Assembly (NCBI RefSeq): GCF_000236905.1 | Contig: NC_016520.1 | Location: 930,001-994,000, forward strand | Source: Tetrapisispora phaffii CBS 4417 | Taxonomy: Eukaryota > Ascomycota > Saccharomycetes > Saccharomycetales > Saccharomycetaceae | DNA length: 64,000 nucleotides | Direction: 5' to 3' | In this document: piece after piece, positions 21,301 to 30,040 of the stretch | Layout: every line of letters begins with the position of its first letter | Position numbering within the stretch: the stretch's first letter is position 1 | Program-made: the position numbers and the translations under genes | The notes under the pieces: generated by a model | Databases searched by the model: none | The model's input: only the letters and a program-made list of their open reading frames with translations | Told to the model about the DNA's origin: nothing

Positions 21301-22811
21301 GCTACTATGTTAATAACTGTATAGTTCATATCACCGTATATTCTTTGGAAGCCACGAATAGTGCAAATTCTTACTTGTTCAAAATAAGTGATCATATAAT
21401 GTGAACTCAACTGTGAGTATTTTGGTTTTTCTTCCATTATTGAAGTATCGTAGATTTGTTCAGCTTTCTCTGGGTTTACATGACCTTCGTAGTTTTGTAT
21501 TCTTCTGAGTAATTCTTGATATTCCGGTGAATTGACCCAATAATTTTCAAAATCAATGGCAGTTTTTGGCACATTTTTCTCAAAACCATCTTTAAATTTA
21601 TGGTAACCATTTAGATCAGTGACGGACGTTAAAAATTCGGCAGTTGATTGTCTGGGAGGACATTCATATCCCATCTTTTCGAAATAGTTTTTAGCATCAG
21701 TAGTTGGACCAAAATATACTTGTCTCCCTTGATATAATACTGTGACATCATCAAAAGAATTGTATATTTTTTCACTAGGCTGATAAAGACTTATGAAAGC
21801 TGTGGAGTTTAAGAGATTTGTGATTATTCTGACAGCCTGTGCATATTCAAGAGCGGTTGATGCATCTAACCCCCTTGTAGCATTATCCCAACAATATACA
21901 GTGCCTCTTAAACACATTGCTTCAGCTAAAGAGACTCTTTTTCGCTCTCCTCCAGATATTCCCCTAACATACTCATTACCAACTTTTGTATTATAGGTAT
22001 TTTCTAATCCAAAAATTGTAGCTAACAGTTCCCTAGTCTTTATTAAATATTCTTTCTTTGAAATATTATTAACTCTTTTCTCAGGTATTTTACAAGAAAT
22101 AGCAAAATCTAATGTCTGCTGTACAGTTAAATGTGGAAAATGAACATCATCTTCTCCATTATAAATTAAATCTGATTTATATTTCTTAATCATTTCTTCT
22201 TGGGATATTCCTTCGTATAAGACAGTCCCAGCTTGTTTACCGTGACACTGACTACCTTCACCTGCAATTATTTTCAATAACGTGGTACTACCAGAGCCAG
22301 GTTTACCTAAAACTAAAACAATTTTACCTGGTTCAGCAACTCCATTAATGCTTTTTAATATCTTCTTCTTTGGAGTATGTTTCAGTCTTTGAAGTTCTCG
22401 AAATAATGTTAATGGGAAAAGTAAAACATCGGCAAACGTTTTACCTTCTTTAGTTGATCTATCAGCAACCTCCATTGATAAATCTTTTATTATGACACCA
22501 GCTTCCCTAATATGCATCCCTTGCTCTTTAGCATCTTTTACAAAATTTTTAATGATTGTTTTAGCCTCTTTATGAATTGACAATTCAAGATGGCCTTTAG
22601 ATTCTTCGCTTCCTAATGAAGATATAGATCTTATATATCTCGAAATGTTATCCAAATTTTCTTCAGAAGTGGTTGTTTGATGCGACCCAATGTCACTGAC
22701 ATGAGAGTATGATAATTTGGAAGAACTAGCTTCGTCATCCATGGGACCTTGGTTTCTGTTATTATTGTACTTAATCTCTGATTCTTGTATATTTGTATGA
22801 TCTTCCTTCAT
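18357..22811 (-). CDS. SNQ2: Full-size PDR-type ABC multidrug transporter, Snq2-like
   Basis: A 1484-aa plasma-membrane drug efflux pump with the fungal (nucleotide-binding, then membrane domain) x2 layout. The first Walker A is GKPGSGSTTLLK at 169-180, with signature VRGISGGERKR. The second Walker A is GESGAGKTTLLN near 866, with the degenerate signature LNVEQRKKLSIG. Two six-helix membrane domains follow, with extracellular Cys-rich loops such as MDCGGTLVPSG. Asymmetric catalytic sites are typical of the PDR group. Wording of the loops fits Snq2/Pdr18 better than Pdr5. It sits between POA1 and GAL1, where S. cerevisiae has the uracil permease FUR4. No canonical PDRE (TCCGYGGA) was noticed upstream. 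Confidence 0.9.
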   Translation of the reverse strand: MKEDHTNIQESEIKYNNNRNQGPMDDEASSSKLSYSHVSDIGSHQTTTSEENLDNISRYIRSISSLGSEESKGHLELSIHKEAKTIIKNFVKDAKEQGMHIREAGVIIKDLSMEVADRSTKEGKTFADVLLFPLTLFRELQRLKHTPKKKILKSINGVAEPGKIVLVLGKPGSGSTTLLKIIAGEGSQCHGKQAGTVLYEGISQEEMIKKYKSDLIYNGEDDVHFPHLTVQQTLDFAISCKIPEKRVNNISKKEYLIKTRELLATIFGLENTYNTKVGNEYVRGISGGERKRVSLAEAMCLRGTVYCWDNATRGLDASTALEYAQAVRIITNLLNSTAFISLYQPSEKIYNSFDDVTVLYQGRQVYFGPTTDAKNYFEKMGYECPPRQSTAEFLTSVTDLNGYHKFKDGFEKNVPKTAIDFENYWVNSPEYQELLRRIQNYEGHVNPEKAEQIYDTSIMEEKPKYSQLSSHYMITYFEQVRICTIRGFQRIYGDMNYTVINIVAAVIQAFIIGSLFYNTPVSTTGAFSRGGILYFALLYYSLMGLASVTFDQKLIVHKHKSYCLYHPSAEALASTIAAFPFRLIGLTLFLIILYFLSNLRRTPSAFFIIYLFLIIGAESINCLFQMIGAACNTLAQANAINGILMLSLSMYSTYMIQLPQIKPWFIWIAYILPLRYAFEAMLLAEFHGRNMDCGGTLVPSGSGYSDASSQHQVCAFIGSEPGQNAVLGDNYLEVQYEYKYSHLWRNFGILWCFLLGYLVIRALITEFKPTMSSNANILILKKGIGKHRLPSDEEAQPLEYSEETNSIGSNYNISKKTTTTLFRGLQSTEILRWSQVSYTIPFKTGDKQLLNNISGYCVPGKLTALMGESGAGKTTLLNVLSKRNEFGIITGDISVGDTPIDSSFERRIGYVQQQDVHIAELTVRESLQFSARLRRPESISDDEKLEYVEDVLEILDMEEYADALVGEVGMGLNVEQRKKLSIGVELAAKPDLLLFLDEPTSGLDSQSAWAIVRLLKRLSQSGQSILCTIHQPSATLFEVFDRLLLLQKGGETVYFGDIGKNSNTLIRYFENHGARKCEVSENPAEYILDVIGAGATTHNDVSMADVWVNSEECKNSEEDLANLITEGNVNNEHGGNVSKKYATSYWYQFKYVQARTFTIFWRDLNYLVSKLMLFMVGGLYIGFTFFHVDNSFIGLQNSLFAAFIAIILSAPSINQIQSRAIISRDLFEVRESKSNMFHWSLLVLTEYIAELPFHLFVSTIFFVSFYFPVGLFFEASRSAVFFLNYCIVFQLFFIALGLLVLYLSPDIQSANVLMGLVISMLVAFCGVVQPEYLMPGFWTFMFKASPYTYFVQNLVGIMLHEKPVICTSKEYSYFNPPPGQTCGEYMQVYLNEHTGYINNPESTTNCAYCTYSVGDQYLARIGAHYSNLWRNFGFFWAFILFNIGAMLAVYYLFHVKNLGFQQKENIRYFFNRIRQFLRISKQKK

Positions 22812-23511
22812 GATATTACCTTGTTTTAGAAAATATGTATACTTATTTCCAATATAAAATTAAAGGTCGGCAATATTATTGTTATTAACATATCAATAAA
22901 TATAAAATATTTATATGTTAATATTTATGAACCCAATGGTGTATTTAAAAACTTAAATACAATGTCAATTAAAAATAAAAAATGAATATATTTAGATAAG
23001 GAATAATACAATCTTGATGAACATTGAAATTATAACTGCTGTATTTAACATAATTATTATAATCAACGTTCAATATACTTTACCTTAATTTATTTATTCA
23101 ATTGGGGTTTTATTTTATGACGCGACGGTGACTTGAGGTGTTATCCACTTCCCATATTAAATTTCATAACTGGTAAAGTATCAGACAGACTCAATGACAA
23201 GTAAGTAAATATAACTGGTAGTACTTTGGGAAGAAGGGTTGAATTGGAAGGTTTTTAATTTAAGTTTACTTACTTACATTTGTAATAAATGAAGGGGGGA
23301 CTCTGAGTTATAAAAGGGTGCCATAGAAATTTTATAATTACCATGAATAAATGTTTCTATTGACAATTATTGTTCAGAAAATTAATAAAAAAACCTAAAC
23401 ATAAATAGAAAAAGAAAATGTGAATGAAATTATTTTTTATTTAATTCATTTTATTTAATATATTTATCATGTATGAAGAATCATTAAAAATCATTAGTCG
23501 TTATTTTACCT
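22812..23511. other. Promoter side of the ABC transporter, downstream of GAL1
   Basis: 700 bp of AT-rich DNA between the ABC transporter start and the GAL1 stop, both on the minus strand. No gene or clear zinc-cluster site was recognised. Confidence 0.4.
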
Positions 23512-25059
23512 TTATAGTTCGTAAAGACATGAACCAATAGTTGGTTTAGAAACAATTATGGCTTCATCAATCTCAGCAGCAGTAATAGATGGAAATTGAA
23601 CCTTGTAGTATTGTTCAATCAAAGCTTTCTTGACATTTTCAACTGATTCACCAGCTGGAACTAAATGGACGGTACAACCACCCCAACCAGCACCAGTTAA
23701 ACGAGAACCGTAAGAACCATTAGCTAAAGCAATCTCACAAATTTTGTCAGTTTCTGGACAGGAACACTCGTATAATTTGTCACAAGATTCTTGAGAGCTG
23801 TTCATTAAGGAACCAAAACTCTTGAAGAAATCTTCATCGGATTCAAAAGAGCCAGATGTCATTAACTTCAAAGCTTTTAAAACTCTTAATGATTCGGAGT
23901 AAACATGTCTAGCTCTTTGGTATAACTTTAAAACTTGGAATCTAACTGGGAAAGTAGTTAGATAAGTAGATGTAAACTCTTCTTTGGAAGTGTTCAAAGC
24001 ACCAGCAGCTTCGTCAACAGTGTAACCGTTCTTCTTTGAACCAAAACATTCATCAACTAAATCAATCATCTTACTCAAACGTTCGATACCGGAATCGACA
24101 TCACCATTCCATGGAGTGGTGATGTTTTGGTAGGTTGCGTAGTAAGCATTCATGAAATCTCTTAAATTACCCTTGCTTAAACCATCACCTTGTTTGGAGT
24201 TTAAAGAGACGCCGTACTTGGCAGCTAACACATTTGCAGCAACAGTTACTTCTACGACTCTCAAGTTGTAATTCGTTGGAGCAGTCTCGAATTTGTTAGA
24301 CACAACTAAAGTATTAGCAATAACGAATTCAACAGCATTGTTTTTCATCTTTGGGAACTTGAATGAAGTAGCTTTCAATTCTGGCTTGAATTCAACGTAT
24401 AAAGCATGGTTTTCTTCACCACAGACAGATGCAGCTTGATCCATACCACCATTGTTCACGCCTACATAATGTTCTGCGACAACAGTAATTTTCATTAAAT
24501 CTTGTTTTGACATGTGGTAGTCCTTACCTAGGTTAGCTCTAACGACAGCTAAGGCTACAGCACAAATAAAAGCAGCTGATGATGATAAACCACTACCAGT
24601 TGGAACATTACCTTGGCAAAATACCTGTAAACCAGTTAATGGACTGTTGGCATACTTTTCTGGAACCTTTTCTTTTAAGTATTCATGTGCGACATGTAAA
24701 CCACATTTGAAGTAGTTAGACCAATCTGACACAGAAGCATCAATCTCAACATAAGAACCATCTAATGGCATGTCGAATTTTCTTTGAGCGAATCTTTCAT
24801 CATCGTTAGTTAAGGTAATGGAAGATTCATTGCTTAAAACTTTAATACCTAAAATCATATCGACATCAATAGCCAATGGTAGGACGGAGAAATCGCAATA
24901 ATCGATATGTTCACCAATTAAATTAACTCTACCAGGAGATCTAGCAACAAAGTCTGGTTTAACATTATAGACTTTAGTAAACTTTTCGAGAATGGATGGG
25001 ACCTTTTTCAAAGCAGCTGGGATATAATCAGAAGATGTACTAAAAACAGGAATGGACAT
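23512..25059 (-). CDS. GAL1: Galactokinase (Gal1)
   Basis: Phosphorylates galactose to galactose 1-phosphate, the first Leloir step. In relatives the same protein can also act as galactose sensor. The 515-aa GHMP kinase has the galactokinase signature [12 protein letters not shown] at 43-54, the ATP loop [12 protein letters not shown] at 153-164, MDQAAS, and the late motif [14 protein letters not shown]. The Ser-Ala pair in SSSAAF that separates kinase-active Gal1 from the inducer Gal3 is present, so the enzyme should be catalytic. It is divergent from GAL7 across a shared region with Gal4 sites. A TA-rich TATA candidate lies near 25107-25125. Confidence 0.97.
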   Translation of the reverse strand: MSIPVFSTSSDYIPAALKKVPSILEKFTKVYNVKPDFVARSPGRVNLIGEHIDYCDFSVLPLAIDVDMILGIKVLSNESSITLTNDDERFAQRKFDMPLDGSYVEIDASVSDWSNYFKCGLHVAHEYLKEKVPEKYANSPLTGLQVFCQGNVPTGSGLSSSAAFICAVALAVVRANLGKDYHMSKQDLMKITVVAEHYVGVNNGGMDQAASVCGEENHALYVEFKPELKATSFKFPKMKNNAVEFVIANTLVVSNKFETAPTNYNLRVVEVTVAANVLAAKYGVSLNSKQGDGLSKGNLRDFMNAYYATYQNITTPWNGDVDSGIERLSKMIDLVDECFGSKKNGYTVDEAAGALNTSKEEFTSTYLTTFPVRFQVLKLYQRARHVYSESLRVLKALKLMTSGSFESDEDFFKSFGSLMNSSQESCDKLYECSCPETDKICEIALANGSYGSRLTGAGWGGCTVHLVPAGESVENVKKALIEQYYKVQFPSITAAEIDEAIIVSKPTIGSCLYEL

Positions 25060-25778
25060 TCTTTAAATTATATTTGGATTTGTCTGAATTTTATATTGTA
25101 TAGTAAATATATATATATATATATCTATGTTTATGTTTCCGCTGTATATAGATATATATTATTGTTTTATTTTTATTCTGAAAGGTAGAAAAGAATAAAA
25201 TATATTTTACCAAATTTTAAGTAAATTGAGAAGTAAGAATAATATTCCAAATAGTTTTAGAATATTACTGCCATTTATATATGCTATAATATTTGATTCA
25301 ATCATTGACTCAATGCATGATTTTGTATTTAAATTAATAAGACTTGAACTTTCTCCTGTTATTGAAAGGTAAATTACATCTCGGGCAACCGAGGAAAAGA
25401 TTAGAAACAATATACTTCAAGTGAATCGTTATACTATAATATCATATCACTTACCTAATGCTTTTTATTCATAAGAACGGGAAACGTTGACTTACATTAT
25501 GATAATAGCACTGTAGGAATAGTCTCATAATTCATATCAATTTACCTGAAATAATGTTGAAATGTTGCATATAAGACAAAGATTCTAAAAGCAAGGTTGT
25601 GATGGGTAATATTCATTCAAAGGTCAAGATGAGATATACTTTTCCTACCGTCTTTCTTTATTATATTTGACTTTCTCTTCAATAGATTCCATTAGCATCA
25701 ACAGGTACTCTCCATAAGCGCTTCTTATTCATTTAGTGACAATTTATCAAATTGTTATTTTGATATTGAAGAGATTTT

Positions 25779-25795
25779 CGGAGCAAGGTCGACCG
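25779..25795. promoter_or_regulatory. Gal4 binding site (UAS-G) 1
   Basis: The 17-mer CGGAGCAAGGTCGACCG matches CGG-N11-CCG exactly. It is first of the GAL1-proximal pair, about 720 bp upstream of the GAL1 ATG. Confidence 0.85.
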
Positions 25796-25803
25796 TGAGA
25801 TCT

Positions 25804-25820
25804 CGGACCCCGCAAAACCG
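25804..25820. promoter_or_regulatory. Gal4 binding site (UAS-G) 2 with nested Mig1 motif
   Basis: The 17-mer CGGACCCCGCAAAACCG matches CGG-N11-CCG. Its spacer contains CCCCGCAAAA (25808-25817), a full match to the Mig1 repressor consensus (CCCCRSWWWW as read here). It lies 8 bp after site 1. Confidence 0.85.
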
Positions 25821-26520
25821 AAAACAACTGATACAATGTTAGTGAACTCGCAAATATCAAAAAACGTATTTCCGAACTAGATTCACAAATGCTAATGGCA
25901 GAAAGTATAACAACAATGAAATGATAGCAACACTATTTCAAAATTCCTACGAAGCTTAGAATTTTCTGTAAATAACTTTGGGAAATTTCGATGAAAGTTG
26001 GTATATCCTACACTCTAAAAGTAAATACCACAAACTGCTAGCAATTATTGTTTACGGAAATATTAGTCGAAGTTTTAATTAGCATTCTTTTCCCAAATCT
26101 TTTTTTGAATAGCTAGTTTTTGTTTTACGAAAAAATATTTTAGTTACATTTAGTGATGCACAGATCATGAATAAGTGGAGTGGAGTGAAAGTAAGAGCAT
26201 TGTTTTGAAAACGAAATAGACATTTTCATAAACTAATTTTAATAACAAGTAAGGACAGTAATTGGCTTGCTATTTTATTATGAAAAGACACATTAAGTAT
26301 TGTCGATCTGATATATTGTAGATATCATTCTCACTGACGCAAATATATATATTTATATTAGTTATTGTAAAAGTACAATGGTATTGCTAATCAAGATGAC
26401 AAGCTTTACATTTTGATGGATCTAGGGTTTAATAATGACACCAATTTGAGATTGTTGGGTTATTGCCGGCGTTCTTCACTTTGCTGGCCATGTTACATGT
26501 TTCCTTTCTTGAATAAAACA

Positions 26521-26537
26521 CGGATGGTTGTCGCCCG
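26521..26537. promoter_or_regulatory. Gal4 binding site (UAS-G) 3
   Basis: The 17-mer CGGATGGTTGTCGCCCG matches CGG-N11-CCG. It starts 260 bp upstream of the GAL7 ATG. Confidence 0.85.
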
Positions 26538-26545
26538 TGGTACTT

Positions 26546-26562
26546 CGGATAACGGCAAACCG
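26546..26562. promoter_or_regulatory. Gal4 binding site (UAS-G) 4
   Basis: The 17-mer CGGATAACGGCAAACCG matches CGG-N11-CCG. It lies 8 bp after site 3, the same gap as in the other pair, and about 90 bp upstream of the GAL7 TATA box. Confidence 0.85.
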
Positions 26563-26780
26563 TCAGTTACATACTCAATTAACATAAGGTAAAAATCTGG
26601 TCATCGGTTAATTGATCTTTCAACATTCAAGTTTTCATTAATAAATTTGCTATATAAAGAATCCAAATTTCACCGATTGTAGCAATGGTCTAGTTATAAT
26701 TGTTATAGTTAATCTAGATAAGGAAAACATCAAATACGAGCAAATAAACTAGCCCTATTGTATACTAATTAATATTGAAA

Positions 26781-27878
26781 ATGTCTTCTGAACATTTCGA
26801 CTTCACTGACCATTCCCACAGACGTTACAATCCATTAACTGACTCATGGATCTTAGTCTCCCCTCATAGAGCAAAGAGACCTTGGTTAGGTCAACAAGAA
26901 ACTGTCTCAAAACCAAATGCTCCAGAGTATGATGAGAAGTGCTACTTATGTCCAGGCAACACTAGAGCTACTGGTGGTTCCAATCCAAAATATGAAGCTA
27001 CTTATATTTTCCAAAATGACTATGCTGCTGTAAAATTAGATCAACCTGAATTGAAGGAAGAGGGGGATGCAGACTCTTTGAGAAACAGGCTATTTAAGGT
27101 TAAATCTGTCAGAGGTAATTGTTATGTTATTTGTTTCTCTCCAAAACATAATCTAACGATCCCCCAAATGGAAACTGACGAATTAATTCAAGTAATCAGT
27201 GCTTGGCAAAAACTATACAATGATGTTTCCATTGAAGCCAAGACTGAAGGTAAACCGTTTAAATATTTACAAATTTTCGAAAATAAAGGTACTGCTATGG
27301 GTTGTTCTAACTTACATCCACATGGTCAAGCTTGGTGTCTGGAATCAGTTCCAAGTTTAGTGGATCAAGAGTTCAAATCCTTTAATAAATATGAACATGA
27401 ACATTCCACACATTTGTTGGCAGATTATGTTAAGTTAGAATTAGAAGAAAAATCAAGAATTGTATTAGAAAATGATACCTTTTTAGTGGTCGTTCCATAC
27501 TGGGCTACATGGCCATTTGAAACAATGATTGTTTCCAAGACTCATTTATCATCAGTTGCTGAATTCACTGATAAGCAAAAAGCTGATTTAGCTTCTATAA
27601 TGAAAAAATTAACTACTAAATATGATAACCTGTTCGAATGTAGTTTCCCATACTCAATGGGTTTACATCAAGCCCCATTAAATGCTACTGAGGAAGAAAA
27701 GAAGACTAGTTGGTTTCATATGCATTTCTACCCACCTCTATTGAGATCTGCTACCGTCAGAAAATTCTTGGTTGGTTTTGAAATGCTTGGTGAACCACAA
27801 AGAGATTTAACTGCTGAACAAGCAGCTGATAGATTGAGAGCCCTAGATTCTGAAACCCATTATCTACAAAAGTTGTAA
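26781..27878 (+). CDS. GAL7: Galactose-1-phosphate uridylyltransferase (Gal7)
   Basis: Transfers UMP from UDP-glucose to galactose 1-phosphate, the second Leloir step. The 365-aa protein carries the active-site stretch NLHPHGQAW near residues 177-186, whose His-Pro-His holds the nucleophile, and zinc-ligand type cysteines in KCYLCPGN. Length equals that of the family. The ATG at 26781 (MSSEHFDFTDHSHRRYNPL) is used, since the upstream in-frame codon is TTG. It sits downstream of Gal4 sites 3 and 4 and should be co-induced with GAL1. Sequence appears intact. Confidence 0.97.
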   Translation: MSSEHFDFTDHSHRRYNPLTDSWILVSPHRAKRPWLGQQETVSKPNAPEYDEKCYLCPGNTRATGGSNPKYEATYIFQNDYAAVKLDQPELKEEGDADSLRNRLFKVKSVRGNCYVICFSPKHNLTIPQMETDELIQVISAWQKLYNDVSIEAKTEGKPFKYLQIFENKGTAMGCSNLHPHGQAWCLESVPSLVDQEFKSFNKYEHEHSTHLLADYVKLELEEKSRIVLENDTFLVVVPYWATWPFETMIVSKTHLSSVAEFTDKQKADLASIMKKLTTKYDNLFECSFPYSMGLHQAPLNATEEEKKTSWFHMHFYPPLLRSATVRKFLVGFEMLGEPQRDLTAEQAADRLRALDSETHYLQKL

Positions 27879-28701
27879 TGCTTCTGTGGGTAATTTATGG
27901 AATTTTCACAATATATTTCAATAGTAATGATTCAATAATGTTTAAATGATAAGTCTAATAAATGAATGACCTTGTATCTTTTTAATTATTCTTCCATGTA
28001 CTCTGTAGATGACTGAATTCCACAGAAGAATCACTGGCATTAATATTGTACATGCATAGGAGCAAATCAACTCTAATAAAGGTAATATTGTATGGAAATA
28101 AGAAAATTTAAAATTTCATTGGTTATAATGAAACGAAGACGATGACCTAAGTTCCTTGTCGCTCTCGACTTGGCTCAATAGTATTGTTAGGTCCTCAATT
28201 GTAATATGGGTACTATAATAAACAGATATAAGACAGACTGTTATATTGGAAAGGATGAGAAGCGCTGATTCAGTTATTTAATTATTCTTTTTTGCCAGAA
28301 TTAATGTAGTGTATGTGACAGAACTAAGTGTTTATGACACTTTGAGTCCAGAAGCAATTGATCACTTACTAATGGCAAAGAAGGTTCTGGAACAACCTTT
28401 CAAATGATAGATGAAAAATTTTCACTACAATATAAATGGCTACGTGATAAACAGAGATGTACAATACAGCACCAAAGATCTTAGGAGAAATGACTGAACA
28501 CGTAAGGTGTTCACTCAAGTATGAGATAACTTATATATTAAGAGGACATCTAACTCTATATAGGATTGTTTAAATATACTAATAAAATACCAATCGATTA
28601 TTTAACTATTAAGAAGATGGACTACTCGAAAGCAACTAAAGTGACTAACGACACTAAATTAGATGTTGGTACTAACCAACATAAGCTTGTTTCTCCACAG
28701 T
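27879..28701. other. GAL7 downstream spacer with possible retroelement remnants
   Basis: 823 bp without a convincing gene. The last 150 bp contain TATA-like tracts (near 28530-28565) and an ATG at 28617 opening a 28-codon frame that stops at the edge of the Ty3-like LTR. This looks like the leader and gag start of a second, truncated element, but the evidence is weak. GTATGT at 28311 and TACTAAC at 28670-28676 resemble intron signals and may be chance. Confidence 0.35.
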
Positions 28702-28966
28702 GAAACAGTAATATTTCCTATGTTGGAAATATCGTCGCAAATTTGAAACAACAGATGCCGATACGAATGCAATGACAAGTTCAATACGTTACATTGCAAA
28801 TGGTAGCTAAACTAAAAGTATAAATAGGAGACCTATTTATACATCTAGGGTTGGAATAATCATGTAACTATTTATTGTATATTATGTAGGATATATAAAA
28901 AGAAGCAAGCTTCTGTTTTACGTAGAAAATAATAACAAGATCCGATACTGCGCTTCTCTGCTGCTA
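28702..28966 (+). mobile_element. Left LTR fragment
   Basis: LTR-derived sequence lacking about 86 bp of its outer 5' end compared with the right copy, so its TG terminus and target duplication are absent. It contains two TATA-like elements (TATAAATA near 28820 and TATATAAA near 28890). It runs into gag coding sequence without a primer-binding site. The inner boundary is uncertain, anywhere from 28938 to about 28972. Confidence 0.7.
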
Positions 28967-29272
28967 CCTCGGCTTTCGACTATATCAACGGAAATCCGGA
29001 AATTAAGTTCGATGAAATGCTATCAGACTTTGAGAAGAGGTTCCGGAAGTACACAGACCCAAACAAGGTCCTGAACTCCATTAACCAGCTATCAGAAGCT
29101 CGTTTGGGGATCGAGAAACTGAACTCCGAATTCAGAAGGTTGTGGAAGATGATGCCCCCGGACCACTGGACTGAAAAAGGGGCTATGGCTATATATATGC
29201 GTTTGTTCAACCAAAATACGTACCATCTAGTCCTGATCCACAGTCCTCAGTCCCTAACTAAGATGATGGATG
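28702..29272 (+). repeat. Left arm of a 571-bp inverted repeat (partial LTR plus gag)
   Basis: Pairs base for base with 31464-32034 in reverse complement (coordinates sum to 60736). I count two mismatches, both in the last 20 bases next to the loop, and no gaps. LTR-derived sequence runs to about 28966 and gag coding sequence follows. The loop between the arms is 2191 bp. Confidence 0.93.
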
Positions 29273-29514
29273 CGGCATATGAGACGATTGCCATCACTGG
29301 TCGTTTCGCAGAACCTTCTAGACTAGATGCACCTCGTTATGATAACGATGGTGACTACCTCATGGCAGCTATCCAATCTAGAACCAAAAACCCTAGCGCC
29401 CGAACCATTAGAAATGCCACTAGGGAAGACTGCCGACGCTTGAACCTCTGTTTCTACTGCAAGAAACCTGGTCATAGACTGAGTGAATGCAAAAAGAGGT
29501 TAGCTAGAAACAAT

Positions 29515-29521
29515 GCGAGTT
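29515..29521 (+). promoter_or_regulatory. Programmed +1 frameshift heptamer GCG-AGT-T, copy 1
   Basis: Lies in the zero frame of gag (498 bases after its ATG). It is identical to the heptamer known to drive +1 frameshifting in Ty3. A +1 shift here enters the pol frame at 29519. Confidence 0.85.
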
Positions 29522-29532
29522 CTAGCAACAAT

Positions 29533-29539
29533 GCGAGTT
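29533..29539 (+). promoter_or_regulatory. Programmed +1 frameshift heptamer GCG-AGT-T, copy 2
   Basis: A second in-frame copy 18 bases downstream, within a tandem repeat of an 18-base unit (about 29505-29540). It also leads into the pol frame. Confidence 0.8.
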
Positions 29540-29956
29540 CTCGATCAATCTAAGAAATCCGACGAGGTTTATAACTCCTCTAAAACGTTATATCTGATAA
29601 TTAATACTATCCTGAATCCTGTTGTGGGAACAACATTAACCACGCAGCTAACTGTCCAAGGTACACAATTAAATGTCCTATTAGACAGTGGTTCCCCAAC
29701 ATCCTTTATCCGTAAAGATGTTGTCCAAAAGCTTAATCTACCGTATCATGAAGTATCACCGTTTAGCTTTAAAGGGTTCACTTCCAATGAAATAAAACAC
29801 ACATCTCTGGCCGCACAAATTCCCGTATCTACAGCAAATCAAGTTATTTCCATCTCGGCATACATCATGAACCACATGGAACATGATCTGTTAATTGGAA
29901 ACCCAATACTGGACAAGTATCCAATTCTGAAAGAAGGACCAAGGATAGCATCCGTT

Positions 29957-30040
29957 AAATCTGCTAAATTCGTTAAATATGAATCTCCGAAATCTGTTAA
30001 ATCTGCTAAATTCGTTAAATCCGAATCTCTGAAACCCGCT
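29957..30040 (+). repeat. 42-bp tandem duplication in the Pol linker
   Basis: Two adjacent 14-codon units read KSAKFVKYESPKSV and KSAKFVKSESLKPA. The duplication is in frame and lies between protease and reverse transcriptase. Confidence 0.85.

Larger units (their letters stand above)
25060..26780. promoter_or_regulatory. GAL1-GAL7 divergent regulatory region
   Basis: 1.72 kb separates the two divergent start codons. It contains four perfect CGG-N11-CCG Gal4 sites in two pairs 742 bp apart and a TATA box (TATATAAA) at 26651-26658, 123 bp before GAL7. No epimerase-like reading frame was found between the pairs. In related yeasts GAL10 lies here, on the GAL7 strand. Confidence 0.85.
29017..29553 (+). 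pseudogene. Ty3-type Gag, N-terminally truncated
   Basis: An open frame of 178 codons from the first ATG; the same frame is open upstream to 28936 without an ATG. Residues such as NQLSEARLGIEKLNSEFRRL match the Ty3 capsid region. The nucleocapsid zinc knuckle CFYCKKPGHRLSEC (C-X2-C-X4-H-X4-C) follows. About 80 codons of the N-terminus seem to be lost, with LTR sequence fused directly to mid-gag. The end of the frame overlaps pol by about 40 bases and contains two GCG-AGT-T heptamers. Confidence 0.85.

Noticed and set aside
25860..25885. TTTCCGAAC-like stretch recalling centromere element CDEIII
   Set aside because: There is no long AT-rich CDEII before it and no CDEI. The surrounding sequence is the GAL promoter.
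25821..26520. Possible GAL10 relic between the Gal4 site pairs
   Set aside because: Reading the interval in the frames of the GAL7 strand showed stops throughout and no epimerase motif such as the nucleotide-binding GGAGYIG.
28796..28805. TGGTAGCT in the left LTR as a primer-binding site for initiator tRNA-Met
   Set aside because: It lies upstream of the TATA-like element and inside LTR sequence, and the match is only 7 bases, so it is probably chance.
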